NCBI RefSeq assembly: GCF_006376675.1
Contig: NZ_VEWK01000007.1
Span: 62,001 to 126,000, forward strand
Origin: Brucella pecoris
GTDB taxonomy: Bacteria > Pseudomonadota > Alphaproteobacteria > Rhizobiales > Rhizobiaceae
Direction of reading: 5' to 3'
DNA: 64,000 nt
Position numbers and translations under genes: made by a program. Numbering within the stretch: the stretch's first letter is position 1; each line of letters opens with the position of its first letter. The notes under the pieces were generated by a model. That model had not been told where the DNA came from. It saw nothing but the letters and a program-made list of their open reading frames with translations, and searched no databases. Shown piece after piece: positions 26,508 through 35,354 of the stretch.

Positions 26508-26924
26508 TTAATCGTCGCGATAGACTTTTTCACGACGCTCATGGCGCTCCTGCGCTTCGATGGATAGCGTCGCAATCGGACGCGCATCAAGCCGCTTCAA
26601 GCTGATAGGTTCTCCTGTTTCCTCGCAGAAGCCGTATGTTCCTTCATCAATGCGGCTCAGTGCTGCGTCGATTTTGGAGATCAATTTGCGCTGTCTGTCG
26701 CGAGCTCGTAGCTCAATTGCCCGATCCGTTTCGGAGGATGCCCTGTCCGCCAGGTCGGGATGGTTGGCATTTTCCTGCTGTAGCGCTTCAAGCGTTTCAC
26801 GCGCTTCTCGCAGAATATCATTCTTCCACGCAACCAGTTTCGTGCGGAAGTAAGACTTCTGCCGTTCATTCATGAACGGCTCGTCTTCAGTGGGCCTATA
26901 GTCAAGGTCAATCAATTCACTCAT
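26508..26924 (-). CDS. dksA: DksA-type RNA polymerase-binding factor with a single zinc-finger cysteine
   Basis: A 138-residue protein with the DksA coiled-coil (about 20-90) and a C-terminal globular part. In canonical DksA four cysteines bind zinc; here the region reads YGFCEETGEPISLKRL followed by PIATLSIEAQER, so only one cysteine remains. One-cysteine, zinc-independent DksA proteins are known from alphaproteobacteria (Rhodobacter RSP2654). It would modulate transcription together with ppGpp. Confidence 0.9.
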   Translation of the reverse strand: MSELIDLDYRPTEDEPFMNERQKSYFRTKLVAWKNDILREARETLEALQQENANHPDLADRASSETDRAIELRARDRQRKLISKIDAALSRIDEGTYGFCEETGEPISLKRLDARPIATLSIEAQERHERREKVYRDD

Positions 26925-27313
26925 TCTGAATTACCCCACATCTAGGAGACGCGAGCGGTTATATAGTTCCATAGCAACAAGGACACAACATCAAACAAGC
27001 GTACTTCACTACTTTTTAGTTCATCAATTTTGTATGATTTTGCATTAAAATTATGCAATTCAAAACAGCACGCGAAAAATTTCTCTCTAGACTTCCAGAA
27101 TGACTTCAATCAATTACCAATAATGTGAGTGTATTTTTCAGTCAAAGCCAGCAACAACATCGAGAGGCAAATACCGCCTAATAATTAAGCAGACCACACC
27201 TGTGAATATTGCTGACAGGCATCAAAAAATCGGGAGAATGAGCAATCAGGGTGCTCATTTGCGCTCCAATTATGGCAAGAAATGCCACAAAAACACAGCT
27301 TGGAACGTTACAG
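26925..27313. other. AT-rich intergenic region upstream of the SixA-like gene
   Basis: No convincing gene is seen in this AT-rich stretch. An 8-bp inverted repeat AATGAGCA/TGCTCATT with loop ATCAGGG lies at 27237-27259. The dksA promoter should be near 26940-27050. Confidence 0.4.
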
Positions 27314-27814
27314 ATGAGTCGTTTACTTCTCCTAAGACATGCCAAGGCCATGTGGACAAAGCCTGGAATGAAGGATTTCGACCGCCCGCTGGACCAGGAG
27401 GGAAAAGCTTCGCTCGACCGGCTTGCAAGGACGATGAAGTCATTGGAGCTTTATCCAGATCTGGTGGTCCTTTCCGGTTCATGCAGAACCAGGGAAACCG
27501 CGTTCGGCCTTATTGAGCGTCTGGAAATTGAGGTCGAAACAATCATTGATGACACGATCTATAGCGGCGGTGCCGCCGACTATATGCAATCCATCCGCAA
27601 ACATGGCCATGCGCCGACAGTCATGCTCGTGGGGCACAATCCCAGCATGGAGGATCTGGCTCTAGCCTTGTGTGGTGATGGCAACAAGGACAGCCTCCTG
27701 AAACTACGCGCAGGCTTCCCAACGGCCGCACTGGCGAATATCAACTTTCCGGCTTCGCTTGATGAACTCGAACCTGGCGGCGGTTATCTTGAAAGCTTCC
27801 TGTTTCCTCAGTAG
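27314..27814 (+). CDS. SixA-like histidine phosphatase
   Basis: A 166-residue phosphoglycerate-mutase-fold phosphatase. The catalytic RHA motif is in LLLLRHAKAMW at the N-terminus, and VGHNPSMEDLA carries the second catalytic histidine. SixA dephosphorylates phosphohistidine proteins, such as PTS components; the target here is unknown. Start at the ATG directly before the catalytic strand; the frame is open further upstream. Confidence 0.85.
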   Translation: MSRLLLLRHAKAMWTKPGMKDFDRPLDQEGKASLDRLARTMKSLELYPDLVVLSGSCRTRETAFGLIERLEIEVETIIDDTIYSGGAADYMQSIRKHGHAPTVMLVGHNPSMEDLALALCGDGNKDSLLKLRAGFPTAALANINFPASLDELEPGGGYLESFLFPQ

Positions 27815-27906
27815 TTTTTTCAGAAGTCCCGCAACATTCCTTGCCAAGACTACTGACGCAACCCTATCTATATCGCTGATAGATCATTGAATTCGGCGAG
27901 GGATAA

Positions 27907-29367
27907 TTGGCTAAGCTGACAAGTATTGGCGACGAAGCAAAGATCGCACTGGATACGTTGGCAGATCGTGCGACCGGGCTTTTGTCTCCGTCATTGCGGC
28001 TCGGCGTGACCGGTTTGTCTCGCGCCGGAAAGACAGTCTTCATTACAGCTCTCGTGCATAATATGCTCCATGGCGGCAGGTTGCCGATGTTTGAAGCCTA
28101 TAAATCCGGACGTATTTCACGAGCGCTGCTCGAACCGCAACCGGACGATGCAGTCCCTCGCTTTCAATATGAAGAGCATCTATCGGCTTTGATTGATGAG
28201 CGTATCTGGCCGGACTCAACGCGTGCAATCTCGCAATTGCGTCTGACGATCGAATATGAATCGGCTTCTGCCTGGGGACGATGGCTGTCGCCAGGCAAAC
28301 TCTCGGTTGATATTGTCGACTATCCCGGCGAATGGCTGCTCGACCTGCCCTTGCTTGGCAAATCCTATGCCGAATTCAGTGCAGATTCTTTTGCTCTGGC
28401 CCATGAGCCGACACATAAGGATCTGGCTCAGGCATGGATTGCCGAATCCGCTCTTGTTGACCCCTCTGAAAAAGCCGACGAGCTGACCGCGCGACGGCTG
28501 GCCAAGAGCTTTACGGCTTATTTGCGCGCGGGAAAAGCCGATGAACGAGCGTTGTCGACCCTGCCACCAGGGCGTTTTCTGATGCCTGGCGATCTTGAAG
28601 GTTCACCGGCACTGACATTTGCTCCGCTGCCTGATCTAGAACCAGACGATCTGAAGGCCGGCTCGCTGGGCGCAATGATGGAACGGCGTTATGAAGCCTA
28701 CAAAACCTATGTCATCAAGCCATTCTTTCGGGAGCATATCGCCCGGCTCGACCGGCAAATTGTGCTGATCGATGCCATGCAGGCGATGAATGCTGGTGGC
28801 GCCGTCGTTGCTGATCTGGAGCGTGCACTTACCGATATTCTGTCCTGCTTCCGACCGGGACGTTCGAACCTGCTGACTGGATTGATCCAGCGCCGTATCG
28901 GCCGCATTCTTGTGGCTGCAACGAAAGCCGATCATCTTCATCATGAAAGTCACGACCGTTTGCAAGCCATCGTGCGGCGTCTTGTGGAGCGGGCCATTGA
29001 GCGAGCCGATTTTTCAGGCGCGGATATCGATGTTCTCGCAATGGCTGCGGTCCGTGCTACCCGCGAGGCCACTGTGACGCAGGGCAAGGAAACTCTGCCT
29101 GTCATCGTCGGCACACCGCTGAAGGGTGAAAAGATCGACGGCGAAGTGTTCGACGGTGATACAGAAACCGCTATATTTCCCGGTGACTTACCTAAAAATC
29201 CCAATGCAATCTTTGAAAAGTCTTTTGCACAGGATGAACCCACCATCCGTTTCGTCCGTTTTCGTCCACCGCGGCTTGAACGTACCGCCGAAGGCGTAAC
29301 TCTTTCCCTGCCTCATATCAGGCTGGATCGCGCCTTGCAGTTTCTGATTGGGGATCGCCTCGCATGA
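27907..29367 (+). CDS. YcjX-family P-loop protein (DUF463)
   Basis: The 486-residue protein has Walker A GLSRAGKT (36-43) and DIVDYPGEWLLDLPLL as a DxxG-like motif, both characteristic of YcjX. The family is GTPase-like and linked to stress or envelope functions, poorly characterised. The start is TTG at 27907 with GAGGG 5 nt upstream. It overlaps the YcjF-like gene by 4 nt (ATGA), the same pair as ycjX-ycjF in E. coli. Confidence 0.88.
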   Translation: MAKLTSIGDEAKIALDTLADRATGLLSPSLRLGVTGLSRAGKTVFITALVHNMLHGGRLPMFEAYKSGRISRALLEPQPDDAVPRFQYEEHLSALIDERIWPDSTRAISQLRLTIEYESASAWGRWLSPGKLSVDIVDYPGEWLLDLPLLGKSYAEFSADSFALAHEPTHKDLAQAWIAESALVDPSEKADELTARRLAKSFTAYLRAGKADERALSTLPPGRFLMPGDLEGSPALTFAPLPDLEPDDLKAGSLGAMMERRYEAYKTYVIKPFFREHIARLDRQIVLIDAMQAMNAGGAVVADLERALTDILSCFRPGRSNLLTGLIQRRIGRILVAATKADHLHHESHDRLQAIVRRLVERAIERADFSGADIDVLAMAAVRATREATVTQGKETLPVIVGTPLKGEKIDGEVFDGDTETAIFPGDLPKNPNAIFEKSFAQDEPTIRFVRFRPPRLERTAEGVTLSLPHIRLDRALQFLIGDRLA

Positions 29368-30449
29368 CAGAGAAGACGCCGCGTAAACCTGCTTCATTCA
29401 CAATCGGCCAACCGTCCATCAGTCCAGAAACAGTAGACGATGCGCCGCGCCGCCCCCGCGCAGTGCGTGACCTTGATGTCGTTGTCTCGCAGCCGGATGT
29501 TTTCGCACTCAGTGAAGAAGAAGCTGCAGAGCTGGAGGTACTCGATCCGTCGTTTGAAGCACCTGAACGCAAGGGCTGGTCGCTCAGTAGAATACTTTTC
29601 GGGGCGCTCGGCATTCTTGTTTCATTCGCCATAGGCATCTGGACGGAAGATCTTATCCGAGCATTATTCTCGCGCGCGGATTGGCTGGGCTGGACGGCTT
29701 TGGGTGTCGCTATAATCGCGCTTGCAGCCTTCATTGCCATCATCGTTCGCGAACTGATCGCGTTGCGTCGCCTCACTTCTGTGCAGCATCTTCGCAAAGA
29801 CGCCGCAGACGCGGCGGAACGGGACGATATGGCTGCGGCCAGAAAAGCGGTGGACGCGCTACGCTCTATTGCAGCGAGCCTGCCCGAGACAGCGCGTGGA
29901 CGGCAACTTCTGGATGGACTGACCGACGATATTATTGACGGGCGGAACCTGATTCAGCTTGCCGAAACGGAAATTCTTCGACCTCTCGACCGAGAAGCAC
30001 GCGCGCTCATTCTGAATGCGTCAAAACGCGTTTCAATCGTCACCGCAATCAGCCCGCGTGCACTGGTCGACATCGGTTATGTCATTTTTGAATCGGCCCG
30101 GCTAATCCGTCGGCTTTCACAACTCTACGGCGGTCGTCCCGGTACACTTGGTTTTCTGAAGCTTGCCCGCCGGGTCATTGCACATCTGGCCGTGACAGGG
30201 ACGCTAGCTATGGGAGATAGCGTTATCCAACAGCTTGTCGGCCATGGCTTGGCATCGCGGCTTTCTGCCAAGCTCGGCGAAGGTGTCGTCAACGGTCTCA
30301 TGACGGCGCGTATCGGCATTGCTGCCATGGACGTGGTGCGCCCGTTTCCGTTCAACGCCGAAAAGCGCCCCGGAATCGGAGACTTTATCGGCGATCTTGC
30401 GAGGATAAGCGGCGAGCGGACCGACAAAAAGCGCACTGGAAAAGAGTGA
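29364..30449 (+). CDS. YcjF-like membrane protein (TIGR01620 / DUF697)
   Basis: The 361-residue protein has a hydrophilic N-terminus, two membrane helices (about 73-90 and 105-125), and a DUF697 C-terminal domain with amphipathic helices. Translation is coupled to the YcjX-like gene by ATGA overlap. Function unknown; the pair is conserved in proteobacteria. Confidence 0.87.
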   Translation: MTEKTPRKPASFTIGQPSISPETVDDAPRRPRAVRDLDVVVSQPDVFALSEEEAAELEVLDPSFEAPERKGWSLSRILFGALGILVSFAIGIWTEDLIRALFSRADWLGWTALGVAIIALAAFIAIIVRELIALRRLTSVQHLRKDAADAAERDDMAAARKAVDALRSIAASLPETARGRQLLDGLTDDIIDGRNLIQLAETEILRPLDREARALILNASKRVSIVTAISPRALVDIGYVIFESARLIRRLSQLYGGRPGTLGFLKLARRVIAHLAVTGTLAMGDSVIQQLVGHGLASRLSAKLGEGVVNGLMTARIGIAAMDVVRPFPFNAEKRPGIGDFIGDLARISGERTDKKRTGKE

Positions 30450-30692
30450 CGTGTTTCCGAAGCGTTAACCATTCGCGACGATTATGAGCAGATAGAAATC
30501 TGCGCCAGAATCGAACGATGCGGTGTATTGGCACGCCCCCAGAATTGTGCCCTCCCCCTTCAATCGGCTTATGGCAGCGTCGGATTATCCGACGGTTTGC
30601 GAGGCGCGACTAGCTTTTGGTCGTGACATGCTGAAAAACAACGATTAGGAATGACGTCCGATCAAGGTCGTGAATCCGGGACAGAGCTGAAT

Positions 30693-31226
30693 ATGAAGAA
30701 TTGCATCGCCGCCTGCCTGACGCTGCTGCCCGTGTCATTTTCTGCCGCGCCGGTTTTGGCCGCCGACAAAGACAAGCAGTTCTTTCAAACGATCGAAGGC
30801 CAATGGTCAGGACCGGGCGAAATCGTCGCCGGAAAATACAAAGGCACGAAATTCGTCTGCAATCTGGCCGGATCGACACCAGATGAAAATGTTGGCATGA
30901 CGCTTGATGGCACCTGCCGCGTTGGCGTCTTTTCACAACCGATGAAGGCCACCGTAACGCGTGTTGGCTCCGCTTATTCCGGCAAGTTCAATGACGGCGC
31001 TGCGGGCAAAGGCCTTGATGTTACGTCGGGTTCCGTCAGTGGCAATAAAGTTGTTTTCGGCCTGAACCGCAAGCAGCTCAACGGCGCCATGCTGGCACGT
31101 GTATCCGATCCGAACACGATGAATGTGACGGTTTCCGTTCGCGTCGATAAGGAACTGGTTCCGGTCATTGGCATGAACCTGAAGCGCGTCGATAATATCG
31201 CTGTCGGCAGCATCGCCAAGAACTGA
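30693..31226 (+). CDS. Conserved exported protein of unknown function
   Basis: A 177-residue protein with a signal peptide MKNCIAACLTLLPVSFSAAP and probable cleavage after VLAA. The mature part is beta-rich with a heparinase/META-like feel (GQWSGPGEIVAGKYKGTKFVC), two cysteines, and no motif I recognise. I chose ATG 30693 over the longer frame at 30651 because it places the signal at the N-terminus. A terminator follows that lies inside the folK coding region. Confidence 0.75.
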   Translation: MKNCIAACLTLLPVSFSAAPVLAADKDKQFFQTIEGQWSGPGEIVAGKYKGTKFVCNLAGSTPDENVGMTLDGTCRVGVFSQPMKATVTRVGSAYSGKFNDGAAGKGLDVTSGSVSGNKVVFGLNRKQLNGAMLARVSDPNTMNVTVSVRVDKELVPVIGMNLKRVDNIAVGSIAKN

Positions 31227-31234
31227 CGAAATTT

Positions 31235-31765
31235 TTATTCGCGCCACCAGCCCGCATTCGTGCGGGCTTTTTCTATTCCGGATTGTTCGATATCGGCATT
31301 CCAGGCCGCAACTGTTCTACCCGCCACTTCAAGAGACGGTGCAATATCGTTCAAAGGCACGAGAACGAAAGCTCGCTCGTGCATACGCGGATGCGGAAGC
31401 TCCAGGACAGCATCTGTCATGACGACAGCCCCTCCTGTTTCATCCTGCATTGCAAGTATATCGATATCTATGATGCGCGGGCCCCATCGTTCCAGCCTGA
31501 CACGCTTCAAAGAACGCTCCACATCGAGACAGGTCGCAATGAGTTTCAATGGTTGCAACGCGGTTTCAATTTCAGCACAGGCATTGTGAAACCACGCCTG
31601 ATCCGTCTTTCCCCACGGGGGCGTGCGATAGACCGCTGAAACTGCGATGATATCCGTGTCTGCTCGTTCGTCCAGTATGCGCAAAGCCTTGCCCATCGAG
31701 GCGACAGGATCATCGATATTGCCGCCGAGCCCCAACCAGGCCCGATAACGTTTTTCGGCAATCAC
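31235..31765 (-). CDS. folK: 6-hydroxymethyl-7,8-dihydropterin pyrophosphokinase
   Basis: The 176-residue enzyme transfers pyrophosphate from ATP to hydroxymethyldihydropterin in folate synthesis. LGLGGNIDDP near the N-terminus, YRTPPWG, WGPRIIDIDIL and LELPHPRMHERAFVLVPL are the family blocks. Its start overlaps the folB stop by 4 nt. It is the last gene of folP-folB-folK. Confidence 0.93.
   Translation of the reverse strand: MIAEKRYRAWLGLGGNIDDPVASMGKALRILDERADTDIIAVSAVYRTPPWGKTDQAWFHNACAEIETALQPLKLIATCLDVERSLKRVRLERWGPRIIDIDILAMQDETGGAVVMTDAVLELPHPRMHERAFVLVPLNDIAPSLEVAGRTVAAWNADIEQSGIEKARTNAGWWRE
31249..31272 (+). terminator. Rho-independent terminator inside the folK 3' end
   Basis: AGCCCGCA / TGCGGGCT with a TTCG tetraloop, then TTTTT. 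It ends the exported-protein gene and overlaps codons near the end of the convergent folK gene. Confidence 0.85.
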
Positions 31766-32121
31766 TGCGGATAAACCACAGTTACTTCAACATGGTCCAG
31801 CACACCTGGAACAGGCGCATTCGGCTTGCGCACAGTGATTTCAGCACGCTTCACCTGCGGAAACCGCGCGGATAGCGCTTTGGCAACGTCGAGAGCCAGC
31901 GTCTCGATCAGATAGCGCTGACGGCCCGTGATGATGTCCTGAATGACCGCGAACGCGATACCGTAATGCACAGTGCCGTCAATATCGTCATCCTCCAGCG
32001 CATTCCCCGGATCGACATCCAGAATTGCATCGACGTAAAAACGCTGACCGAGCTTGTGCTCTTCATCGAAAACGCCGTGGTGCGCAAAAAATGCGCAGTT
32101 CATCATTCTAATCGTGTACAC
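31762..32121 (-). CDS. folB: Dihydroneopterin aldolase
   Basis: The 119-residue enzyme converts dihydroneopterin to hydroxymethyldihydropterin. MNCAFFAHHGVFDEE and LGQRFYVDAILDV near the N-terminus and EITVRKPNAPVPGVLDHVEV at the end are diagnostic. The frame is open to 32211, deep inside folP, but GTG 32121 lies 4 nt after the folP stop and gives the usual FolB N-terminus (YTIRMMNCAFF), so I chose it. Confidence 0.88.
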   Translation of the reverse strand: MYTIRMMNCAFFAHHGVFDEEHKLGQRFYVDAILDVDPGNALEDDDIDGTVHYGIAFAVIQDIITGRQRYLIETLALDVAKALSARFPQVKRAEITVRKPNAPVPGVLDHVEVTVVYPQ

Positions 32122-32125
32122 GGCT

Positions 32126-32974
32126 TCACTTTCTATTTTCACTGCGCCTGCATTGCAGAATATCATCTGCAACGGCAAGTGCATCTCTATTAAAAGCGAC
32201 ATTGTGAACACGGAAGATGTCGGCGCCTGCCAAACGCAGCGCGACTGACGTTGCTGCTGTTCCTATGTCGCGGTCGAGCGGATTGTCTCTGCCGGTCATG
32301 CCGCCGATAAAACGCTTGCGCGACGTACCGACCAGCACGGGAAATCCGAATTTCTGCAATTCCCCTGCTCTGGCCAACAGCGCGACATCCTCATCCTTGT
32401 TCTTGCCGAAGCCAAAACCCGGATCAAGCACGATACGGGAATCTTCGATACTTGCCTTTTTTGCTATATCCAGAGAAACATTGAGGAACGAGAACTGATC
32501 TTCGATAACATCGGCAAGAACGGGACGATCCCTGCTGGTGTGCATGATGACCAAGCCCGCGCCGCTGCTTTTAGCGACATGGGCGATTTCCGGTTCGCGT
32601 TGCAAACCCCAGACGTCATTCACGATATGCGCCCCGGCATTGACCGCAGCTTGCGCCGTTGCTGCGCGGTATGTGTCGACGGAGATTATGCAGCCATATT
32701 TCTCGACCAAAGCCTCGATTATCGGAACGACGCGAGCGATTTCCGTTTCGGAATTGACTGCAGCAGCTCCGGGGCGTGTCGATTCTCCACCCACATCGAT
32801 GATCGTCGCTCCGTCGGCGAGCATTTGACCCGCCACATCGACAGCCTTTTCAAACTCATTATGATGGCCGCCATCGGAAAAGGAGTCCGGCGTGACATTC
32901 AATATGCCCATGATAACGGACTTGTCTCCCAGGCGAAGGCTTCGTCCGTGAGCAAGATGCCATTCTTTCGTCAT
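32126..32974 (-). CDS. folP: Dihydropteroate synthase
   Basis: The 282-residue enzyme joins p-aminobenzoate to the pterin; it is the sulfonamide target. IMGILNVTPDSFSDGG, DVGGESTRPGA and VLVGTSRKRFIGG are the conserved blocks. The frame is open far upstream (to 33424); I chose ATG 32974 because it gives the normal length. ATG 32995 is also possible. A ribosome site is not clear for either. Confidence 0.9.
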   Translation of the reverse strand: MTKEWHLAHGRSLRLGDKSVIMGILNVTPDSFSDGGHHNEFEKAVDVAGQMLADGATIIDVGGESTRPGAAAVNSETEIARVVPIIEALVEKYGCIISVDTYRAATAQAAVNAGAHIVNDVWGLQREPEIAHVAKSSGAGLVIMHTSRDRPVLADVIEDQFSFLNVSLDIAKKASIEDSRIVLDPGFGFGKNKDEDVALLARAGELQKFGFPVLVGTSRKRFIGGMTGRDNPLDRDIGTAATSVALRLAGADIFRVHNVAFNRDALAVADDILQCRRSENRK

Positions 32975-33145
32975 AGCGAAATGTTCTTGTGCCATTTCCC
33001 CGTACCATTTCATTGCGGCGTGGATGCAACCAACCCCGCCTGAAGTCATTTCGTGAAGGGCGTTATAGTTCTCTTGACGATTGCATGCCATGCTCGCGGC
33101 AGCAAAAAGCGAATTTCTTACCGGTTTTAGAAAGAGGTCCAGGAC

Positions 33146-33766
33146 ATGAATTTGAGGAAGAAGGTTCTGGCTCTTGGCGCAGTTCTTGCCATCGTCGCTC
33201 CCCAGGCGGAGGCGGCCGCGATCTATCGGGAGTTCAGCTACTATAATGTCAGCGGTAAAACAGCAGCCGACCTCGACAAAGCTCTTTCCCGTAATGGCCC
33301 CTTCCTTAAGAAGACTGGTCAGCATCATCCTGGTGCTGCAGAAATCCGTTTCGATGCAAAAGTGCGTTACGGTCGTGAGTCCGGAAAAGCATGCAAGGTT
33401 CAGGATGTCTATGTTAATGTACATGCAAAGGTTTCCCTGCCGCGCTGGAAGCAGCGTCGCAAGGCCACGCCGGAACTGGCCTTGATCTGGGATACTTTGC
33501 TACAGGATATTCGCCGTCACGAAGAAAGCCACATCGTCATCGCGCGCAGCTTTGCAAGCCAGATGGAACGGGACATACGCGGATTACGCAGCCGCACGGA
33601 TTGTGCCGTGCTTCGCACTGACATTGATAAAGTGACTGCGCGTCTCATGGAAGCGCATGATAAGGAGCAGCAGCGGTTTGACCGTGTTGAGACGATCAAC
33701 TTCGAAAATCGTTTCTCACGTTTGCTGACGTATCGCATGGAACGTGCCCAGCAGGCTTCCAAATAA
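33146..33766 (+). CDS. Exported DUF922-type putative zinc protease
   Basis: A 206-residue protein with a signal peptide (cleavage near AEAA, residues 21-24). A metalloprotease-like H125-E-E-S-H129 motif lies in RRHEESHIVIA. DUF922 members are described as Brucella/Rhizobium predicted secreted Zn-dependent proteases. SD AAAGAGG precedes the ATG. The gene is divergent from folP. Confidence 0.85.
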   Translation: MNLRKKVLALGAVLAIVAPQAEAAAIYREFSYYNVSGKTAADLDKALSRNGPFLKKTGQHHPGAAEIRFDAKVRYGRESGKACKVQDVYVNVHAKVSLPRWKQRRKATPELALIWDTLLQDIRRHEESHIVIARSFASQMERDIRGLRSRTDCAVLRTDIDKVTARLMEAHDKEQQRFDRVETINFENRFSRLLTYRMERAQQASK

Positions 33767-33782
33767 CGCGGCAGCACCAAAA

Positions 33783-34373
33783 CTAGCGCAATTCGCGCCG
33801 TATGGCCTGCGTCATCAAAGCGGCTTCATGAAATCCCGACAGGATCAGCTTCAATTTTCCTGGATAGTGGCAGGAATCTCCAATCGCGTAGACCTTCGGA
33901 CTTGAAGTTCTGAAGGTCTCTGGATTGACGGTCAGCATATTCCCTGTCTTCAGCAATGAAAGCTCGATCAACGGGTCGGGACGGATAACCTGCCCGTCCA
34001 CTGCAAATGCACCGAGACCTGACGCAATCACAGCCCCGCCTGCTTTGAATCTACTACCACCACGCGTAAGAACAACGACCCCGTCGCCATCGACAGAGAT
34101 GCCATCCACCACCTGATTGAAATGAAAAACCGGATTATATGGCTCGATCTGTTTGAGAAGCCGTTCAATCAGCTCCTCGCCCATAATTTCAGAGAAACCG
34201 GGTACATCATAAATAGGCTTGTCGGCATAGAGCGCCGTACATTGACCGCCCGGTCGATCACGGGCGTCTATGAGATGGCATTTGAAACCAAACAGTCCAA
34301 GCTGAAACACGCAAAAAAGTGCGACAGGCCCGCAACCGATTATGACAATATCATTCTGCGGTTCGGCGTCCAT
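33783..34373 (-). CDS. Ferredoxin-reductase-like flavoprotein lacking the NADPH domain
   Basis: At 196 residues this is about 140 shorter than type 2 ferredoxin-NADP reductases of the thioredoxin-reductase fold. The FAD-binding start IIGCGPVALF (about 11-20), RPGGQCTALYADKPIYDVPGF and the C-terminal block VYAIGDSCHYPGKLKLILSG then FHEAAL are present. The NADPH domain, which should lie between ASGLGAF and the C-terminal block with its own GxGxxA motif, is absent without a frameshift. The neighbouring ferredoxin gene is 23 nt upstream on the same strand, so they probably act together. It could not accept electrons from NADPH in the usual way. Confidence 0.8.
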   Translation of the reverse strand: MDAEPQNDIVIIGCGPVALFCVFQLGLFGFKCHLIDARDRPGGQCTALYADKPIYDVPGFSEIMGEELIERLLKQIEPYNPVFHFNQVVDGISVDGDGVVVLTRGGSRFKAGGAVIASGLGAFAVDGQVIRPDPLIELSLLKTGNMLTVNPETFRTSSPKVYAIGDSCHYPGKLKLILSGFHEAALMTQAIRRELR

Positions 34374-34396
34374 CGCACTACCATTTCTTCAAGGGA

Positions 34397-35354
<958 letters not shown>

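Noticed and set aside
33000..33424. Long N-terminal extension of folP (frame open to 33424)
   Set aside because: The extension has no similarity to dihydropteroate synthase and overlaps the divergent DUF922 gene; a start at 32974 gives the normal length.
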